Shown: positions 18,407-28,617 of the stretch, piece by piece
Layout: the number at the start of each line of letters is the position of its first letter
How positions within the stretch are numbered: position 1 is the first letter of the stretch
Assembly: GCF_008080435.1 (NCBI RefSeq)
Contig: NZ_VRKN01000015.1
Location: 1 to 64,000, forward strand
Direction: 5' to 3'
Length of the DNA: 64,000 bases
Source of the DNA: Enterobacter asburiae
GTDB taxonomy: Bacteria; Pseudomonadota; Gammaproteobacteria; Enterobacterales; Enterobacteriaceae
Position numbers and translations under genes: made by a program
Notes under the pieces: model-generated
The model's input: the letters and a program-made list of their open reading frames with translations, nothing else
Told to the model about the DNA's origin: nothing
The model's database searches: none

Positions 18407-19235
18407 GCAAACAGGCACGAAACGCTGCGAGACCATTTTCCTCGTCTGGCGTTTCGCGCAGCACCAGCCGGTAGCTTGCGCCGGTTTTTATGCTTGTCTC
18501 ATAGGGCCGCATCAGCCTTCCTGCGCGGACATCTTCTGCCACCAGCGTTTCGTCGGCAATGGCGACGCCCAGCCCCTGAATGGCGGCCGTAATGGCGAGA
18601 TCCATCGTGTCGAAGTGTTGATTTTTGTGCATGACAAAGCCTGGACCTTCCTGTTTCGTCAGCCACAGCGACCAGTCAGTCTTATCCCTTGTCGGGTGAA
18701 GGAACGTTAACGATACCAGGGCTGAACCTGCGCGCACCGGGCTTATCACCGGGGTGAGCGCCTCGTCGAACAGCAGATCGCCTGCGCTCATGTGCGTGCC
18801 GAACACAATGGCTGCGTCGTAAGATTCGGTTTTGAAATTGACGTTGTGATCGGTGGTGGTGGTCAGCGCAATTTGCAGATCCGGATGCTCGCGCTCCACC
18901 TCCAGCAGGCGCGGTACCAGCCAGCGCATGGCGCAGGTGGGGGCCTTCAGCCGGATCACGGTGTGCTGGCTGCGGGCCTGGTCGGCTACGGACAGCAGCT
19001 GCTCGAAAGCGGACTGCAGCTCCGGAAGCAGGGCGCTGCCCTGCGGTGAGAGGCGCAGCCCGCGCGCGTGGCGTTCAAAAAGCGGAAAGCCAAACCATGC
19101 TTCCAGGGAGGCAATCTTACGGCTTACCGCCCCCTGCGTCAGACAGAGTTCCGCGGCGGCATGGGTAAGATTCAGGTGACGCGCGGTGACCAGAAATGCG
19201 TCGATGGCATTAAGCGGGAGCGAACGGCGCGACAT
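18393..19235 (-). CDS. LysR-family regulator (GcvA-like)
   Basis: A 280-residue LysR regulator: helix-turn-helix at residues 6-65 (LPLNAIDAFLVTARHLNLTH and LTQGAVSRKIASLEAWFG), then an effector domain whose CAMRWLVPRL wording matches the GcvA/AmpR branch. It is divergent from an aminotransferase/ABC binding protein pair, with two inverted repeats in the 114 bp between them, so it very probably controls that pair in response to an amino acid. It overlaps the convergent esterase by 14 bp. Ligand unknown. Confidence 0.88.
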   Translation of the reverse strand: MSRRSLPLNAIDAFLVTARHLNLTHAAAELCLTQGAVSRKIASLEAWFGFPLFERHARGLRLSPQGSALLPELQSAFEQLLSVADQARSQHTVIRLKAPTCAMRWLVPRLLEVEREHPDLQIALTTTTDHNVNFKTESYDAAIVFGTHMSAGDLLFDEALTPVISPVRAGSALVSLTFLHPTRDKTDWSLWLTKQEGPGFVMHKNQHFDTMDLAITAAIQGLGVAIADETLVAEDVRAGRLMRPYETSIKTGASYRLVLRETPDEENGLAAFRACLLNRG

Positions 19236-19274
19236 AAAAACACCTCAGCTATGCATTTTTCTCATGGCTATTAT

Positions 19275-19311
19275 GACAACAATTCGATTGTCCCGACAAC
19301 ACAGATGTTGT
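19275..19311. promoter_or_regulatory. Inverted repeats, candidate LysR operator
   Basis: Two nested palindromes lie between the divergent genes: GACAA / TTGTC (19275-19279 and 19288-19292) and ACAACA-CAGA-TGTTGT (19296-19311). They share the ACAAC core, as expected for recognition and activation sites of one LysR protein. Confidence 0.55.
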
Positions 19312-19349
19312 TTGAATAGTTATGCAATGTCCATGAGAAGGGAAAGAGG

Positions 19350-20519
19350 ATGACTTTACGAACGCCTGTGCAAACGCGCTCCAAACTGCCGGATGTGGGA
19401 ACCACCATTTTTACCGTTATCGGCCAGCTCTCGGCGCAGCATAACGCGATTAACCTTTCTCAGGGCGCACCGAATTTTTCCTGCGACCCGAAGCTGATTG
19501 CGGGCGTCACCCGCGCAATGGAGGCGGGCCATAACCAGTATGCGGCAATGACCGGCCTGCAGCCGCTCAAAGAACGTATTGCCGATAAAATTGCCACGCT
19601 CTACGGCACGCAGTATGACCCTGCCAGTGAGGTGCTGGTGACTGCCAGCGCCAGTGAGGGGCTCTATTCAGCGATAAGTGGGCTGGTGCACCCGGGTGAT
19701 GAGGTGATCTACTTTGAGCCGTCATTTGACAGCTACGCGCCGATTGTCCGTCTGCAGGGGGCAACCCCGATTGCCATCAAGCTCACCGTGCCGGATTTTT
19801 CCGTCAACTGGGATGAGGTCCGTGCCGCGATCACCCCGCGTACGCGCATGATCATCATCAATACGCCGCATAACCCAAGCGGTCAGGTCTTCTCAGCCAA
19901 TGATCTGCAACAGCTGGCGGCGCTGACGCGCAATACCGACATCATTATTTTGTCTGACGAAGTGTACGAACACGTCGTTTTTGATGGTGAACCGCACCAC
20001 GGGATGGCCACGCACCCGCAGCTGGCGGAGCGCAGCGTGATTATTTCCTCTTTCGGAAAAACCTATCACGTCACCGGGTGGCGCGTGGGCTACTGTGTTG
20101 CCCCGGCGGTACTGATGGATGAGATTTGTAAAGTCCATCAATTTTTAATGTTTTCTGCCGATACGCCAATGCAGCACGCGTTTGCTGAGCATATGGTCGA
20201 TCCGCAAACCTGGCTGTCGCTGTCGGCGTTTTACCAGCGTAAGCGCGATCTGCTTCACAGCCTGCTGGCCGATTCGCCGTTTACGCTGCTGCCGAGCGCC
20301 GGATCGTTCTTCATGCTGGCGGACTACAGCCAGTTCAGCGACGAGCGCGACAGCGAGCTGGTGAAACGGTTGATCGTTGAGTATGGCGTTGCCACCATTC
20401 CGCTGTCGGCGTTTTATGCGGACGGTACGGATAATAAATTGATTCGTCTCTCTTTTGCGAAAGATGAGGCGACGTTACGGGCAGGTGCCCAGGCCCTGTG
20501 TCGGGTTAAACCACGCTGA
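19350..20519 (+). CDS. PLP-dependent aminotransferase, YbdL/methionine aminotransferase-like
   Basis: A 389-residue fold-type I aminotransferase. Visible: NLSQGAPNF at the substrate site, YAAMTG, NTPHNPSGQVF, DEVYEHVVFDG, and SSFGKTYHVTGWR with the PLP lysine; RLSFAKDE near the end carries the carboxylate-binding Arg. It resembles E. coli YbdL, which prefers methionine, phenylalanine and histidine, but is only moderately similar, so I see a paralogue. It is followed 11 bp later by a periplasmic amino-acid binding protein, suggesting uptake and transamination of the same amino acid. Start chosen at 19350 after GGGAAAGAGG. Confidence 0.88.
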   Translation: MTLRTPVQTRSKLPDVGTTIFTVIGQLSAQHNAINLSQGAPNFSCDPKLIAGVTRAMEAGHNQYAAMTGLQPLKERIADKIATLYGTQYDPASEVLVTASASEGLYSAISGLVHPGDEVIYFEPSFDSYAPIVRLQGATPIAIKLTVPDFSVNWDEVRAAITPRTRMIIINTPHNPSGQVFSANDLQQLAALTRNTDIIILSDEVYEHVVFDGEPHHGMATHPQLAERSVIISSFGKTYHVTGWRVGYCVAPAVLMDEICKVHQFLMFSADTPMQHAFAEHMVDPQTWLSLSAFYQRKRDLLHSLLADSPFTLLPSAGSFFMLADYSQFSDERDSELVKRLIVEYGVATIPLSAFYADGTDNKLIRLSFAKDEATLRAGAQALCRVKPR

Positions 20520-20529
20520 GGAGTATTAG

Positions 20530-21303
20530 ATGAAATTACGCGCGTTAGTTGTCGGCATGGGATTGCTGTGTACCTTTTCTTCCTTCGCGGCCACCGAGCT
20601 GCGTTACGGTCTGGAAGCGGAATATCCGCCGTTTGAGAGCCGCAATGCAGCGGGCGAACTGGAAGGGTTTGACGTTGAGCTGGGGAATGCCATTTGCAAA
20701 GCGGCAGCGCTGAAGTGCAGCTGGGTTGAAACCTCATTTGATGCGTTGATCCCGGGCCTGGTGGCGAAGAAATTTGACGCCATCAACTCGGCGATGAACA
20801 TTACCGAGCAGCGTCGCAAGAGCATTGATTTTACCCAGCCGATTTACCGTATTCCGTCGCAGCTGGTCGGCAAGGCCGGTACGGCGGTCGAGGCGACGCC
20901 CGAAGGGCTGAAGGGCAAAACTATCGGCGTGCTGCAGGGGTCCATTCAGGAAACCTATGCGAAAGAGCACTGGGAAAAGCAGGGTGTCACCGTGGTGTCT
21001 TATAAAGATCAGAATATGGCCTGGGGCGACCTGCTGAATGGCCGTATCGACGCCTCGCTGGTTATGTCCGCGGCCGGGCAGGCAGGTTTCCTTAGTAAGC
21101 CGCAGGGGAAAGGGTTTGGCTTCATCGGCAAACCGGTGTCTGACGACACTATCCTCGGCAGTGGGATCGGTTTTGGGTTGCGTAAAGGTGACGAGGCCAC
21201 CAAAAAGCAGCTTGATGCCGCGATTGATAAAGTACGTGCCGACGGCACGATCGCTAAACTCGCTGATAAGTACTTCCCGGGTATCGATGTCAGCGTAAAA
21301 TAA
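20530..21303 (+). CDS. Periplasmic amino-acid ABC transporter substrate-binding protein
   Basis: A 257-residue family-3 solute-binding protein (HisJ/ArgT-like). Signal peptide MKLRALVVGMGLLCTFSSFA ends before ATELRYG. Then YPPFESRNAAGELEGFDVEL, the DALIPGLVAKKFDAINSAMN ligand region, and the C-terminal DGTIAKLADKYF follow. No permease or ATPase gene is linked, so it must borrow a transporter core (for example HisQMP-type) or act alone. It is 11 bp after the aminotransferase and is presumably co-transcribed, ending in a strong terminator. Ligand class (basic or polar amino acid) is inferred only. Confidence 0.9.
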   Translation: MKLRALVVGMGLLCTFSSFAATELRYGLEAEYPPFESRNAAGELEGFDVELGNAICKAAALKCSWVETSFDALIPGLVAKKFDAINSAMNITEQRRKSIDFTQPIYRIPSQLVGKAGTAVEATPEGLKGKTIGVLQGSIQETYAKEHWEKQGVTVVSYKDQNMAWGDLLNGRIDASLVMSAAGQAGFLSKPQGKGFGFIGKPVSDDTILGSGIGFGLRKGDEATKKQLDAAIDKVRADGTIAKLADKYFPGIDVSVK

Positions 21304-21313
21304 CCGCCTCCTT

Positions 21314-21348
21314 TGCCCCGTCAGCTGATGTCCTGACGGGGCATTTTT
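21314..21348 (+). terminator. Rho-independent terminator
   Basis: Perfect 11 bp stem TGCCCCGTCAG / CTGACGGGGCA (21314-21324, 21333-21343) then ATTTTTA. It closes the aminotransferase/binding-protein operon. Confidence 0.9.
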
Positions 21349-21545
21349 ATACACATTTTCCAGGCTTTCTTTACACCACTTTCGGGCCGTTCTGGTCGAC
21401 AGAAAATATTTCTCACTTTGTTCATATAATCACCGGCCAACAATTGGATTCTTAACCATTTTTGTTTAGGCTGTGCGTTCTTTCTTGCCGTCATTTCGCC
21501 GAGCGCGAAACACATTCACACGACCATAAGGACGTTTTTCCAGGC

Positions 21546-23201
21546 ATGAATCGCAGACGTTTTCTAAAAGGCTCGCTGGCAGTGGCAGCCCTGAGCGGCA
21601 CATCTGGCCTTGCTTCCCTGTTTTCCAAAGCGGCATACGCTGCCGACTCTGACATTGCTGACGGCCAGAGCCGTCGTTTTGACTTTTCCGTACTGCAATC
21701 CATGGCGCATGACCTGGCGAAAACCCCGTGGGGTGGCGCGCCGCGTCCGCTGCCGGACACGCTGGCAACCATGACGCCGCAGGCGTACAACGCCATCCGC
21801 TACGATGAAAAACAGTCACTGTGGAACAACATTGAAGGGCGTCAGCTGGACGTGCAGTTCTTCCATATGGGGATGGGGTTCCGTCGCCGCGTGCGGATGT
21901 TCTCGCTGGACCAGTCTACCTCTATGGCACGCGAGATCCACTTCCGTCCGGAGCTGTTCAGCTACGGTGAAACGGGTGTGGATACCAAACAGCTGGAAGG
22001 GCAAAGCGATCTCGGCTTTGCGGGCTTCCGCGCCTTTAAGGCGCCTGAGCTGGCGCGTCGCGATATCGTCTCTTTCCTGGGGGCGAGCTATTTCCGCGCG
22101 GTGGATGACACTTACCAGTATGGCCTTTCCGCTCGCGGTCTGGCGGTAGATACCTTTACCGACACGCCGGAAGAGTTCCCGGACTTTACCTCCTTCTGGT
22201 TTGAAACCGTCAAACCCGGCGACACGACTTTTACCGTTTATACGCTGTTGGATAGCCCGAGCATAACCGGCGCCTATAAATTCGTGATCCACTGCGAGAA
22301 GAGCCAGGTAATTATGGAGGTGGAAAACCATCTCTATGCGCGTAAGGACATCAAGCAGCTCGGCATCGCGCCGATGACCAGCATGTTCAGCTGTGGCAAT
22401 AACGAACGCCGCATGTGTGACACCATTCACCCGCAAATCCATGACTCCGACCGCCTGGCGATGTGGCGCGGCAACGGCGAGTGGATCTGTCGTCCGCTGA
22501 ACAACCCGCAGAAGCTGCAGTTCAACGCCTATATGGACAAAAACCCGAAAGGGTTCGGTCTGCTGCAGCTCGATCGCGATTTCTCGCACTATCAGGACGT
22601 GATGGGCTGGTATAACAAACGCCCAAGCCTGTGGGTTGAACCGCGCAATGACTGGGGTAAAGGCGCGGTTGGCCTGATGGAGATCCCGACCACGGGTGAA
22701 ACGCTGGATAACGTGGTCTGCTTCTGGCAGCCGGAAAAAGCGGTGAAAGCGGGCGACGAGCTGGACTTTAAATATCGTCTGTACTGGAGCGCAATGCCGC
22801 CGGTGCGTTCTCCGCTGGCCAACGTCTTCGCCACCCGTACCGGCATGGGCGGGTTCCCGGAAGGCTGGGCACCGGGCGAAAATTACCCGAAAGTGTGGGC
22901 CCGTCGCTTTGCTATCGACTTCGTCGGTGGCGACCTGAAGGCCGCTGCACCAAAAGGCATTGAGCCGGTGATTACGCTCTCCAGCGGTGAAGCGAAGCAG
23001 GTTGAGATCCTCTACGTTGAGCCGTTTGACGGCTATCGCATTCTGTTTGACTGGTACCCCACGTCGGATTCAACCGAGCCGGTGGATATGCGCCTGTTCC
23101 TGCGCTGCCAGGGCGATGCCATCAGTGAAACCTGGCTGTACCAGTATTTCCCGCCAGCGCCGGATAAACGTCATTACGTTGACGACCGGGTAATGCGTTA
23201 A
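21546..23201 (+). CDS. opgD: Glucans biosynthesis protein D (OpgD/MdoD)
   Basis: A 551-residue periplasmic protein, exactly the E. coli length. The N-terminus [18 protein letters not shown] is a Tat signal (RRRFLK) with cleavage after AYA-A near residue 32. The body matches OpgD/OpgG, which shape osmoregulated periplasmic glucans; recent work assigns glucan-cleaving activity to this family. I use the ATG at 21546 because it places the twin-arginine motif at the N-terminus; the in-frame start 28 codons earlier does not. In K-12 it follows ydcJ directly; here about 4.6 kb of other genes intervene. REP elements follow it, and ydcH, next in K-12, is absent. Confidence 0.95.
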   Translation: MNRRRFLKGSLAVAALSGTSGLASLFSKAAYAADSDIADGQSRRFDFSVLQSMAHDLAKTPWGGAPRPLPDTLATMTPQAYNAIRYDEKQSLWNNIEGRQLDVQFFHMGMGFRRRVRMFSLDQSTSMAREIHFRPELFSYGETGVDTKQLEGQSDLGFAGFRAFKAPELARRDIVSFLGASYFRAVDDTYQYGLSARGLAVDTFTDTPEEFPDFTSFWFETVKPGDTTFTVYTLLDSPSITGAYKFVIHCEKSQVIMEVENHLYARKDIKQLGIAPMTSMFSCGNNERRMCDTIHPQIHDSDRLAMWRGNGEWICRPLNNPQKLQFNAYMDKNPKGFGLLQLDRDFSHYQDVMGWYNKRPSLWVEPRNDWGKGAVGLMEIPTTGETLDNVVCFWQPEKAVKAGDELDFKYRLYWSAMPPVRSPLANVFATRTGMGGFPEGWAPGENYPKVWARRFAIDFVGGDLKAAAPKGIEPVITLSSGEAKQVEILYVEPFDGYRILFDWYPTSDSTEPVDMRLFLRCQGDAISETWLYQYFPPAPDKRHYVDDRVMR

Positions 23202-23216
23202 CGTTTGTGGGATTGT

Positions 23217-23290
23217 GCCGGGTGGCGGCTTCGCCTTACCCGGCCTACGTTTCGACACTGTAGGCCCGGTAAGCGTTAGCGCCACCGGGC
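23217..23290. repeat. BIME: two inverted REP elements
   Basis: GCCGGGTGGCGGCTTCGCCT... (23217-23248) and a REP in the opposite orientation starting GTAGGCCCGGTAAGCG (23260-23290), separated by 11 bp. This is the standard paired REP arrangement, sitting between opgD and rimL where K-12 has ydcH. Confidence 0.9.
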
Positions 23291-23304
23291 GATGACGAGG
23301 CACC

Positions 23305-23844
23305 ATGACATCTGAAATCATCCCCGTTTCACAAGACATCGAACTGCGTTCAGTCGAAGAGCGTTACACCACCGACCTGCACAATCTCGTCGTCAAAAAC
23401 AAAACCTTTCTGCAAACCGCCTTTGACTGGGCGCAGCACGTGGGAAGCGAGGACGATACCCGCCGCAACGTGCAGAGCAACCAGATGCTGCACCAGCGCG
23501 GCTACGCCAAAATGTTTTTGATCTTCGCGTGCGATGAACTGGTTGGCGTGCTGTCGTTTAATACGATTGAACCTGCCAACAAGGCCGGGTACATCGGCTA
23601 CTGGCTGGATGAAGATCGCCAGGGGCAGGGCATTCTCTCCCGGTCACTGCAGGCGTTTATGCGCTACTACGTCGAACGCGGTGAGATCCGCCGTTTTGTG
23701 ATCAAGTGTCGGGTGGCAAATCAGCACAGCAACAACGTTGCCGTGCGCAACGGTTTTACGCTGGAAGGGTGCCTGCGGGAAGCGGAATACCTGAATGGCC
23801 GCTTTGATGATGTGAACATCTACGGGAAGATCTCTACCCTATAA
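23305..23844 (+). CDS. rimL: Ribosomal protein L7/L12 serine N-acetyltransferase RimL
   Basis: A 179-residue GNAT enzyme, the E. coli length. It acetylates the N-terminal serine of L12 to give L7. Visible: [13 protein letters not shown], the acetyl-CoA site ending in [18 protein letters not shown], and the [20 protein letters not shown] / [16 protein letters not shown] tail typical of RimJ/RimL. Position beside ydcK and tehB matches K-12. The start follows GACGAGG. Its 3' end overlaps convergent ydcK by 6 bp. Confidence 0.93.
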   Translation: MTSEIIPVSQDIELRSVEERYTTDLHNLVVKNKTFLQTAFDWAQHVGSEDDTRRNVQSNQMLHQRGYAKMFLIFACDELVGVLSFNTIEPANKAGYIGYWLDEDRQGQGILSRSLQAFMRYYVERGEIRRFVIKCRVANQHSNNVAVRNGFTLEGCLREAEYLNGRFDDVNIYGKISTL

Positions 23845-24819
23845 CGCCCCCAGCAGCGGGGTGCGGGTGATGCGCTGGTCGCCATTAATCACTTTTTCGC
23901 CGCGCAGGTGAATGCTTTCGCCAGCAAAGGCTTCAATGATCGCATCATCGGTGATTTCAACCCGGTGCTCGATGAGCACATCACCGCTTATCCGCGCGCG
24001 TCCCTGGACCACCACTTTGTCATCCAGCATGATTGGCCCGCCGCGCAGCCATGCCTGACCGCCAATCAGGACGTGGTGCTTGATGACGCAGTTTCCCTCC
24101 ACCACAGCATTCTCCGCAATCTGAGAACTGTAGCGCACCGTCGGAATGGCATCGTCGCCCAAACCGGCAATCACGCGGGCGTTGCCATAGACCTTTGCGC
24201 AGTCGCACACCCAGACGTTATTTAAGTCGTTACCTTCGAGGATCGCGTTGTCGAATATTTCGGCGCGGTGCTCAACAAAGGCAAAATTGACCATGGCCTC
24301 GCCGTAGATTTGCGCCTGGTGCACAATGCGTGACTGGCTGACCGTCGCCTTATCGTAGATTTGCAGGATCTGTTCATGGTCCGGCGTCAGCCCTTTGGCA
24401 GCAATAACCACGCTGTGATGCAGTACACGAGCCTCGCCGTAAATATGGCACTCGCCCCGTACGCAGGATTGCTGAATGGTGACATTGTCACTTATGCGCG
24501 CCCCGTGGCTTACCTCCGCGCCGTCCAGCCAGCAGCTGTCACCGATACGGGCATCATGGCTGATGACGCAAGGCAGGGTAAGGCGCGCGTTGCCGGACAC
24601 GGCTGCACCGGCGAACACCACGCTGTTTTCGTCGTAAATCCAACAGTCGCCGCTCTGCGCGAGAGCGCGCTCATCGTCAATCCAGCCGCCTTTCGTACCG
24701 GCCGTCACGTCGTTAAAATCCACTGTCGCGATAATCTGCCGCAACGTCGCAGAGTGGGTTGTCTCGCCGTTTTTCCATTGCCAGAGGCGTGTCTCGTCGC
24801 TAAGGCGATATTTGTTCAT
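23839..24819 (-). CDS. ydcK: YdcK family left-handed beta-helix protein
   Basis: A 326-residue protein, exactly the E. coli YdcK length. After [20 protein letters not shown] it consists of repeated hexapeptides (ARIGDS, ARISDNV, AEIFDNA, ARISGD), giving a left-handed parallel beta-helix like acyl- and acetyltransferases of the LpxA type. No reaction is known. I use the ATG at 24819 because it reproduces the E. coli start; a frame extending to 24924 adds unrelated residues. It is convergent with rimL and divergent from tehB. Confidence 0.88.
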   Translation of the reverse strand: MNKYRLSDETRLWQWKNGETTHSATLRQIIATVDFNDVTAGTKGGWIDDERALAQSGDCWIYDENSVVFAGAAVSGNARLTLPCVISHDARIGDSCWLDGAEVSHGARISDNVTIQQSCVRGECHIYGEARVLHHSVVIAAKGLTPDHEQILQIYDKATVSQSRIVHQAQIYGEAMVNFAFVEHRAEIFDNAILEGNDLNNVWVCDCAKVYGNARVIAGLGDDAIPTVRYSSQIAENAVVEGNCVIKHHVLIGGQAWLRGGPIMLDDKVVVQGRARISGDVLIEHRVEITDDAIIEAFAGESIHLRGEKVINGDQRITRTPLLGAL

Positions 24820-24955
24820 CTGTCTGTCTCTGATAAGCGTCTTAACTAAACGTAGCAAATTTTTCGGTTTTTGAACGGTTGGCAACCAGACGGTAAACGC
24901 TTTAAAATAGCATTCAGGATGCACTTTAAACGTATGCAGGATCAGGAAAAAAATA

Positions 24956-25549
24956 ATGACCGTCGATGAGAATTACTTCACAGAGAAATATGGCTTAACC
25001 CGTACTCATTCAGAGGTGCTGTTCAGTGCGGGAAAGATTAAACCGGGTAAAACGCTGGATCTGGGTTGCGGCAATGGCCGTAACAGCCTCTTCCTGGCGG
25101 CCAACGGTTACGATGTGACCGCGTGGGATAAGAACCCGATGAGCATCGATAATATCGAGCGTATCAAGGCCGAAGAAGGGATCGATAACCTCCAAACGGC
25201 GATCAAAGATCTCAATAACCTGAGTTTTGACGGCGAGTACGATTTCATTCTCTCCACCGTGGTGATGATGTTCCTGGAGGCAAAAACCATCCCGGGACTT
25301 ATTGCCAACATGCAGCGCTGCACGAAGCCGGGTGGCTACAACCTGATTGTTGCCGCCATGGATACGGCGGATTACCCGTGCACCGTCGGCTTCCCGTTTG
25401 CGTTTAAAACCGGTGAGCTGAGCAACTACTATGAAGGCTGGGCGTTGCTCAAATACAACGAAGACGTGGGCGAACTGCACCGCACCGATGAAAACGGCAA
25501 CCGCATTAAGCTGCGCTTTGCCACTATGCTGGCACGCAAGCCCGCTTAA
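24956..25549 (+). CDS. tehB: Tellurite/selenium methyltransferase TehB
   Basis: A 197-residue SAM-dependent methyltransferase matching E. coli TehB in length and throughout. Visible: SAM motif [20 protein letters not shown], acidic ribose-binding WDKNPMS, and [18 protein letters not shown]. It detoxifies tellurite and selenium oxyanions by methylation. In K-12 it is the second gene of tehAB; the membrane protein gene tehA is missing here and only about 136 bp separate tehB from ydcK. Convergent with the peptidase gene, overlapping it by 4 bp. Confidence 0.93.
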   Translation: MTVDENYFTEKYGLTRTHSEVLFSAGKIKPGKTLDLGCGNGRNSLFLAANGYDVTAWDKNPMSIDNIERIKAEEGIDNLQTAIKDLNNLSFDGEYDFILSTVVMMFLEAKTIPGLIANMQRCTKPGGYNLIVAAMDTADYPCTVGFPFAFKTGELSNYYEGWALLKYNEDVGELHRTDENGNRIKLRFATMLARKPA

Positions 25550-26775
25550 CGGGCGGCCAGCAGGCAGATCTGCAGCGCGGTGTTGTAAGACGCCTCGAAC
25601 GATGACAGCGGCAGGAATTCAAACTTTGAGTGGAAGTTATGCGCGCCGGTGAAGAAGTTCGGCGTGAGCAGCCCTTTTGCCGAGAGCGCCGCGCCGTCGG
25701 TACCGCCGCGCATTGGCGTCGGCTTCGGCGTGATGCCGAGCGATTCCATTGCCTCGAACATCAGATCGATAGCACGTCGGTCTTCGCCAATCGCATTGCT
25801 GATATTGCTGTAGGTATCTTCAATGCGATAGTCCACCCTGGCCGTTGGGTGTTGGGCGGCAATCATCGCGGCAACGTCGGCAATCTGCTGCTTGCGGGCG
25901 GCAAAGTTGTCCTTGTCAAAGTCGCGGATATTGGCCTTAAGAACGGCCTCGTTCTGCCCGGCCTGAATGCCGTTAAACCAGATATAGCCTTCACGCCCCT
26001 CGGTGCACTCTGGCGTTTGCTGGCGGTCAAAATGGTTGATGTAGTCTGTCGCCATCAGCAGGGGATTCACCAGCACGCCTTTGGCGGACATCGGGTGCGC
26101 CGTTACGCCGGTAAAGCGGATCTCAGCGGCTGCCGCATTAAAGTTCTCGTAGACAATTTCACCCAGCTCGCAGCAGTCGATGGTCCAGGCAAAGTCGACG
26201 TCGAAGCGCTTAAGATCCAGCGCCTTGGCACCGTTCAGGCCGATCTCTTCATCAGGCACAAATGCCACGACGATATCCCCATGCTGATGCTCTGCCGTCA
26301 GGTTTTCCAGCACCGTCATGACGACCGTGACCGCTGATTTATTATCGGCACCTAATACGCTAGTCCCGTCGCTGAAAATAATCTCCTCGTTCGGATAAGC
26401 CAGAATTTCGGGGTGCTCTTTAACCCGCAGCCAAATGTCTTTCTCTTTATTCAGACAAAGATCTTCACCGGTAAAGGTTAATATTTGTGGATGAATATCC
26501 GGTGATAATCCCACGTCCACGGTATCAATATGGGTAATAAAGCCGATGCGCGGCGCACCGGGCACATTGCCTTTTTTTACCGCCGTGACCGTGGCGAATT
26601 CATCAATCACAATGTCGTCTAACCCCAGCTGTGCCAGTTCCTGCGCCAGCTCCCGCGCCATGTCATGCTGGCCCGGCGTTGAGGGCAGCGTTTTCACTTT
26701 AGGATCGCTCTGGCTGGTGATAGCGAGATAGCGGAAAAAACGGTGCGTTAATTGTCTGGAAAGTGGCGAGCCCAT
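25546..26775 (-). CDS. pepT: Peptidase T (M20B tripeptidase) paralogue
   Basis: A 409-residue di-zinc aminotripeptidase (E. coli PepT has 408). Metal-site motifs are present: [23 protein letters not shown] with the catalytic Glu, the TIDCCELGE Asp and [11 protein letters not shown] with the last His. It removes the N-terminal residue of tripeptides in the cytoplasm. I use the ATG at 26775, 8 nt after AAGGAA; the frame starting at 26814 adds 13 residues without a ribosome site. Similarity to E. coli PepT is moderate, so this may be a second pepT-like copy. It is divergent from a DppA-like peptide-binding protein, which suggests joint peptide use. Confidence 0.88.
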   Translation of the reverse strand: MGSPLSRQLTHRFFRYLAITSQSDPKVKTLPSTPGQHDMARELAQELAQLGLDDIVIDEFATVTAVKKGNVPGAPRIGFITHIDTVDVGLSPDIHPQILTFTGEDLCLNKEKDIWLRVKEHPEILAYPNEEIIFSDGTSVLGADNKSAVTVVMTVLENLTAEHQHGDIVVAFVPDEEIGLNGAKALDLKRFDVDFAWTIDCCELGEIVYENFNAAAAEIRFTGVTAHPMSAKGVLVNPLLMATDYINHFDRQQTPECTEGREGYIWFNGIQAGQNEAVLKANIRDFDKDNFAARKQQIADVAAMIAAQHPTARVDYRIEDTYSNISNAIGEDRRAIDLMFEAMESLGITPKPTPMRGGTDGAALSAKGLLTPNFFTGAHNFHSKFEFLPLSSFEASYNTALQICLLAAR

Positions 26776-26883
26776 AGTGATTTGTTCCTTATTTATTTTT
26801 CGGGTGTTTGCCACCTCACTTTAATGTTATTTATGAAATGACAAAAGAATTAATTAGCCGTCGAATTAAAAAGACAGGAATAA

Positions 26884-28482
26884 ATGATGACACGCAAACT
26901 CACAACTTTAACGCTGGCACTCGCTGCGCTCACGGTCAGTTCCACCGTTGCCGCGAAAACGCTGGTGTATTGCTCCGAAGGATCGCCGGAAAACTTTAAT
27001 CCTCAGTTATACACCTCGGGAACCAGCGTGGATGCCAGCGCGGTGCCGGTCTATAACCGGCTGGTCGATTTCAAACCCGGCACCACGGAGCTGGTGCCGA
27101 GCCTCGCGGAGCGCTGGGAGGTGAGCGACGACGGCAAGGTTTATACCTTCCATCTGCGTAAAGGCGTCAAATTCCAGAGCAATAAATCCTTCACGCCGAC
27201 CCGCGACTTTAACGCCGACGACGTGATTTTCTCGTTTATGCGGCAGAAAGACGTGAATCATCCCTATCACAACGTCTCTAACGGCAGCTACTCCAACTTC
27301 GAAAGTCTGGAGTTTGGTAGCCTGATAACCGGCATTGATAAAGTTGATGACCACACTGTACGCTTTACCCTGACGCACCCGGAAGCGCCGTTTGTCGCCG
27401 ATCTGGCATGGTATTTTGCCTCGATCCTTTCCGCAGAGTATGCCGACGCGATGCTAAAAGCGGGCACGCCGGAGAAGGTGGATATGGAGCCCATCGGCAC
27501 CGGGCCGTTTAAGCTGACGCAGTATCAGAAGGATTCGCGGATCCTGTTCACGGCGTTTGCCGACTACTGGCAGGGGAAATCGAAGCTGGATCGGCTGGTG
27601 TTTAGCATCACACCGGACGCCTCCGTGCGTTTTGCCAAAATTGAGAAGAATGAATGTCAGGTGATGCCGTTCCCGAACCCGGCGGATCTGCCGCGCATGA
27701 AGGCGAACAAAGATATCAACCTGATGAGCAAAGCCGGACTGAATACCGGTTTTCTGGCGTTCAATACCCAAAAACCACCGCTGGATAACGTAAAAGTCCG
27801 TCAGGCGCTGGCGATGGCCATCAATAAACCGGCCATTATTGAGGCGGTGTTCCATGGCACCGGCACCGCGGCGAAGAACCTGCTGCCGCCGGGCGTCTGG
27901 AGCGCAGACAGCGAGCTTAAGGATTACGATTACGATCCCGAAAAGGCGAAAGCGCTACTGAAAGAGGCCGGTTTTGCCAACGGCGTGAGCGTCGACCTGT
28001 GGGCGATGCCGGTCCAGCGTCCGTACAATCCGAATGCGAAACGCATGGCGGAGATGATTCAGGCCGACTGGGCGAAAATCGGCGTACAGACCAAAATCGT
28101 CACCTACGAATGGGGCGAATACCTTAAGCGCGTGAAGGGCGGTGAACATCAGGCCGCGCTGATGGGCTGGACGACCGCAACGGGCGACCCCGATAACTTC
28201 TTTGGTCCGCTGTTTACCTGTACCTCGGCAAACGGCGGGTCAAATTCGGCGAAATGGTGCTACAAGCCGTTTGATAGCATCATCGCCGAGGCGAAATCGA
28301 TAACCGATCATGATAAACGCGTGGCGCTGTATAAAGAGGCTCAGCAGATGATGCATGACCAGATGCCCGCGGTAATGATTGCGCATTCAACCATTTTCGA
28401 ACCGGTGCGCAAGGAAGTGACGGGCTATGAAATCGACCCGTTTGGCAAACATCTGTTCTGGCAACTGGATATAAATCAGTAA
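26884..28482 (+). CDS. DppA-like periplasmic dipeptide-binding protein
   Basis: A 532-residue family-5 solute-binding protein. Signal peptide ends after TVAA near residue 24, then KTLVYCSEGSPENFNPQLYT as in DppA. ITPDASVRFAKIEKNECQVM and MPVQRPYNPNAKRMAEMIQA are nearly word-for-word DppA. DppA binds dipeptides and haem for DppBCDF. No permease or ATPase genes are linked, so it presumably feeds the DppBCDF system encoded elsewhere. Divergent from the peptidase T paralogue across about 108 bp. It is clearly homologous but diverged, hence no symbol. Confidence 0.92.
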   Translation: MMTRKLTTLTLALAALTVSSTVAAKTLVYCSEGSPENFNPQLYTSGTSVDASAVPVYNRLVDFKPGTTELVPSLAERWEVSDDGKVYTFHLRKGVKFQSNKSFTPTRDFNADDVIFSFMRQKDVNHPYHNVSNGSYSNFESLEFGSLITGIDKVDDHTVRFTLTHPEAPFVADLAWYFASILSAEYADAMLKAGTPEKVDMEPIGTGPFKLTQYQKDSRILFTAFADYWQGKSKLDRLVFSITPDASVRFAKIEKNECQVMPFPNPADLPRMKANKDINLMSKAGLNTGFLAFNTQKPPLDNVKVRQALAMAINKPAIIEAVFHGTGTAAKNLLPPGVWSADSELKDYDYDPEKAKALLKEAGFANGVSVDLWAMPVQRPYNPNAKRMAEMIQADWAKIGVQTKIVTYEWGEYLKRVKGGEHQAALMGWTTATGDPDNFFGPLFTCTSANGGSNSAKWCYKPFDSIIAEAKSITDHDKRVALYKEAQQMMHDQMPAVMIAHSTIFEPVRKEVTGYEIDPFGKHLFWQLDINQ

Positions 28483-28617
28483 TTTTTCACTGCCCGGCAT
28501 GCGTTCGGGCAGTCTTTTCGCAATTTGTGCTCCCCGCATCATTTTTTGTCACAACAAACCCGCCAGTCTTTTGCTATAACTTCAATTGCATACTTGCAGA
28601 TAACATGGAAAACCATC

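Noticed and set aside
23217..23290. Repeats as a possible CRISPR or attachment site
   Set aside because: They are standard REP palindromes in inverted pairs, without regular spacers or a cas gene.
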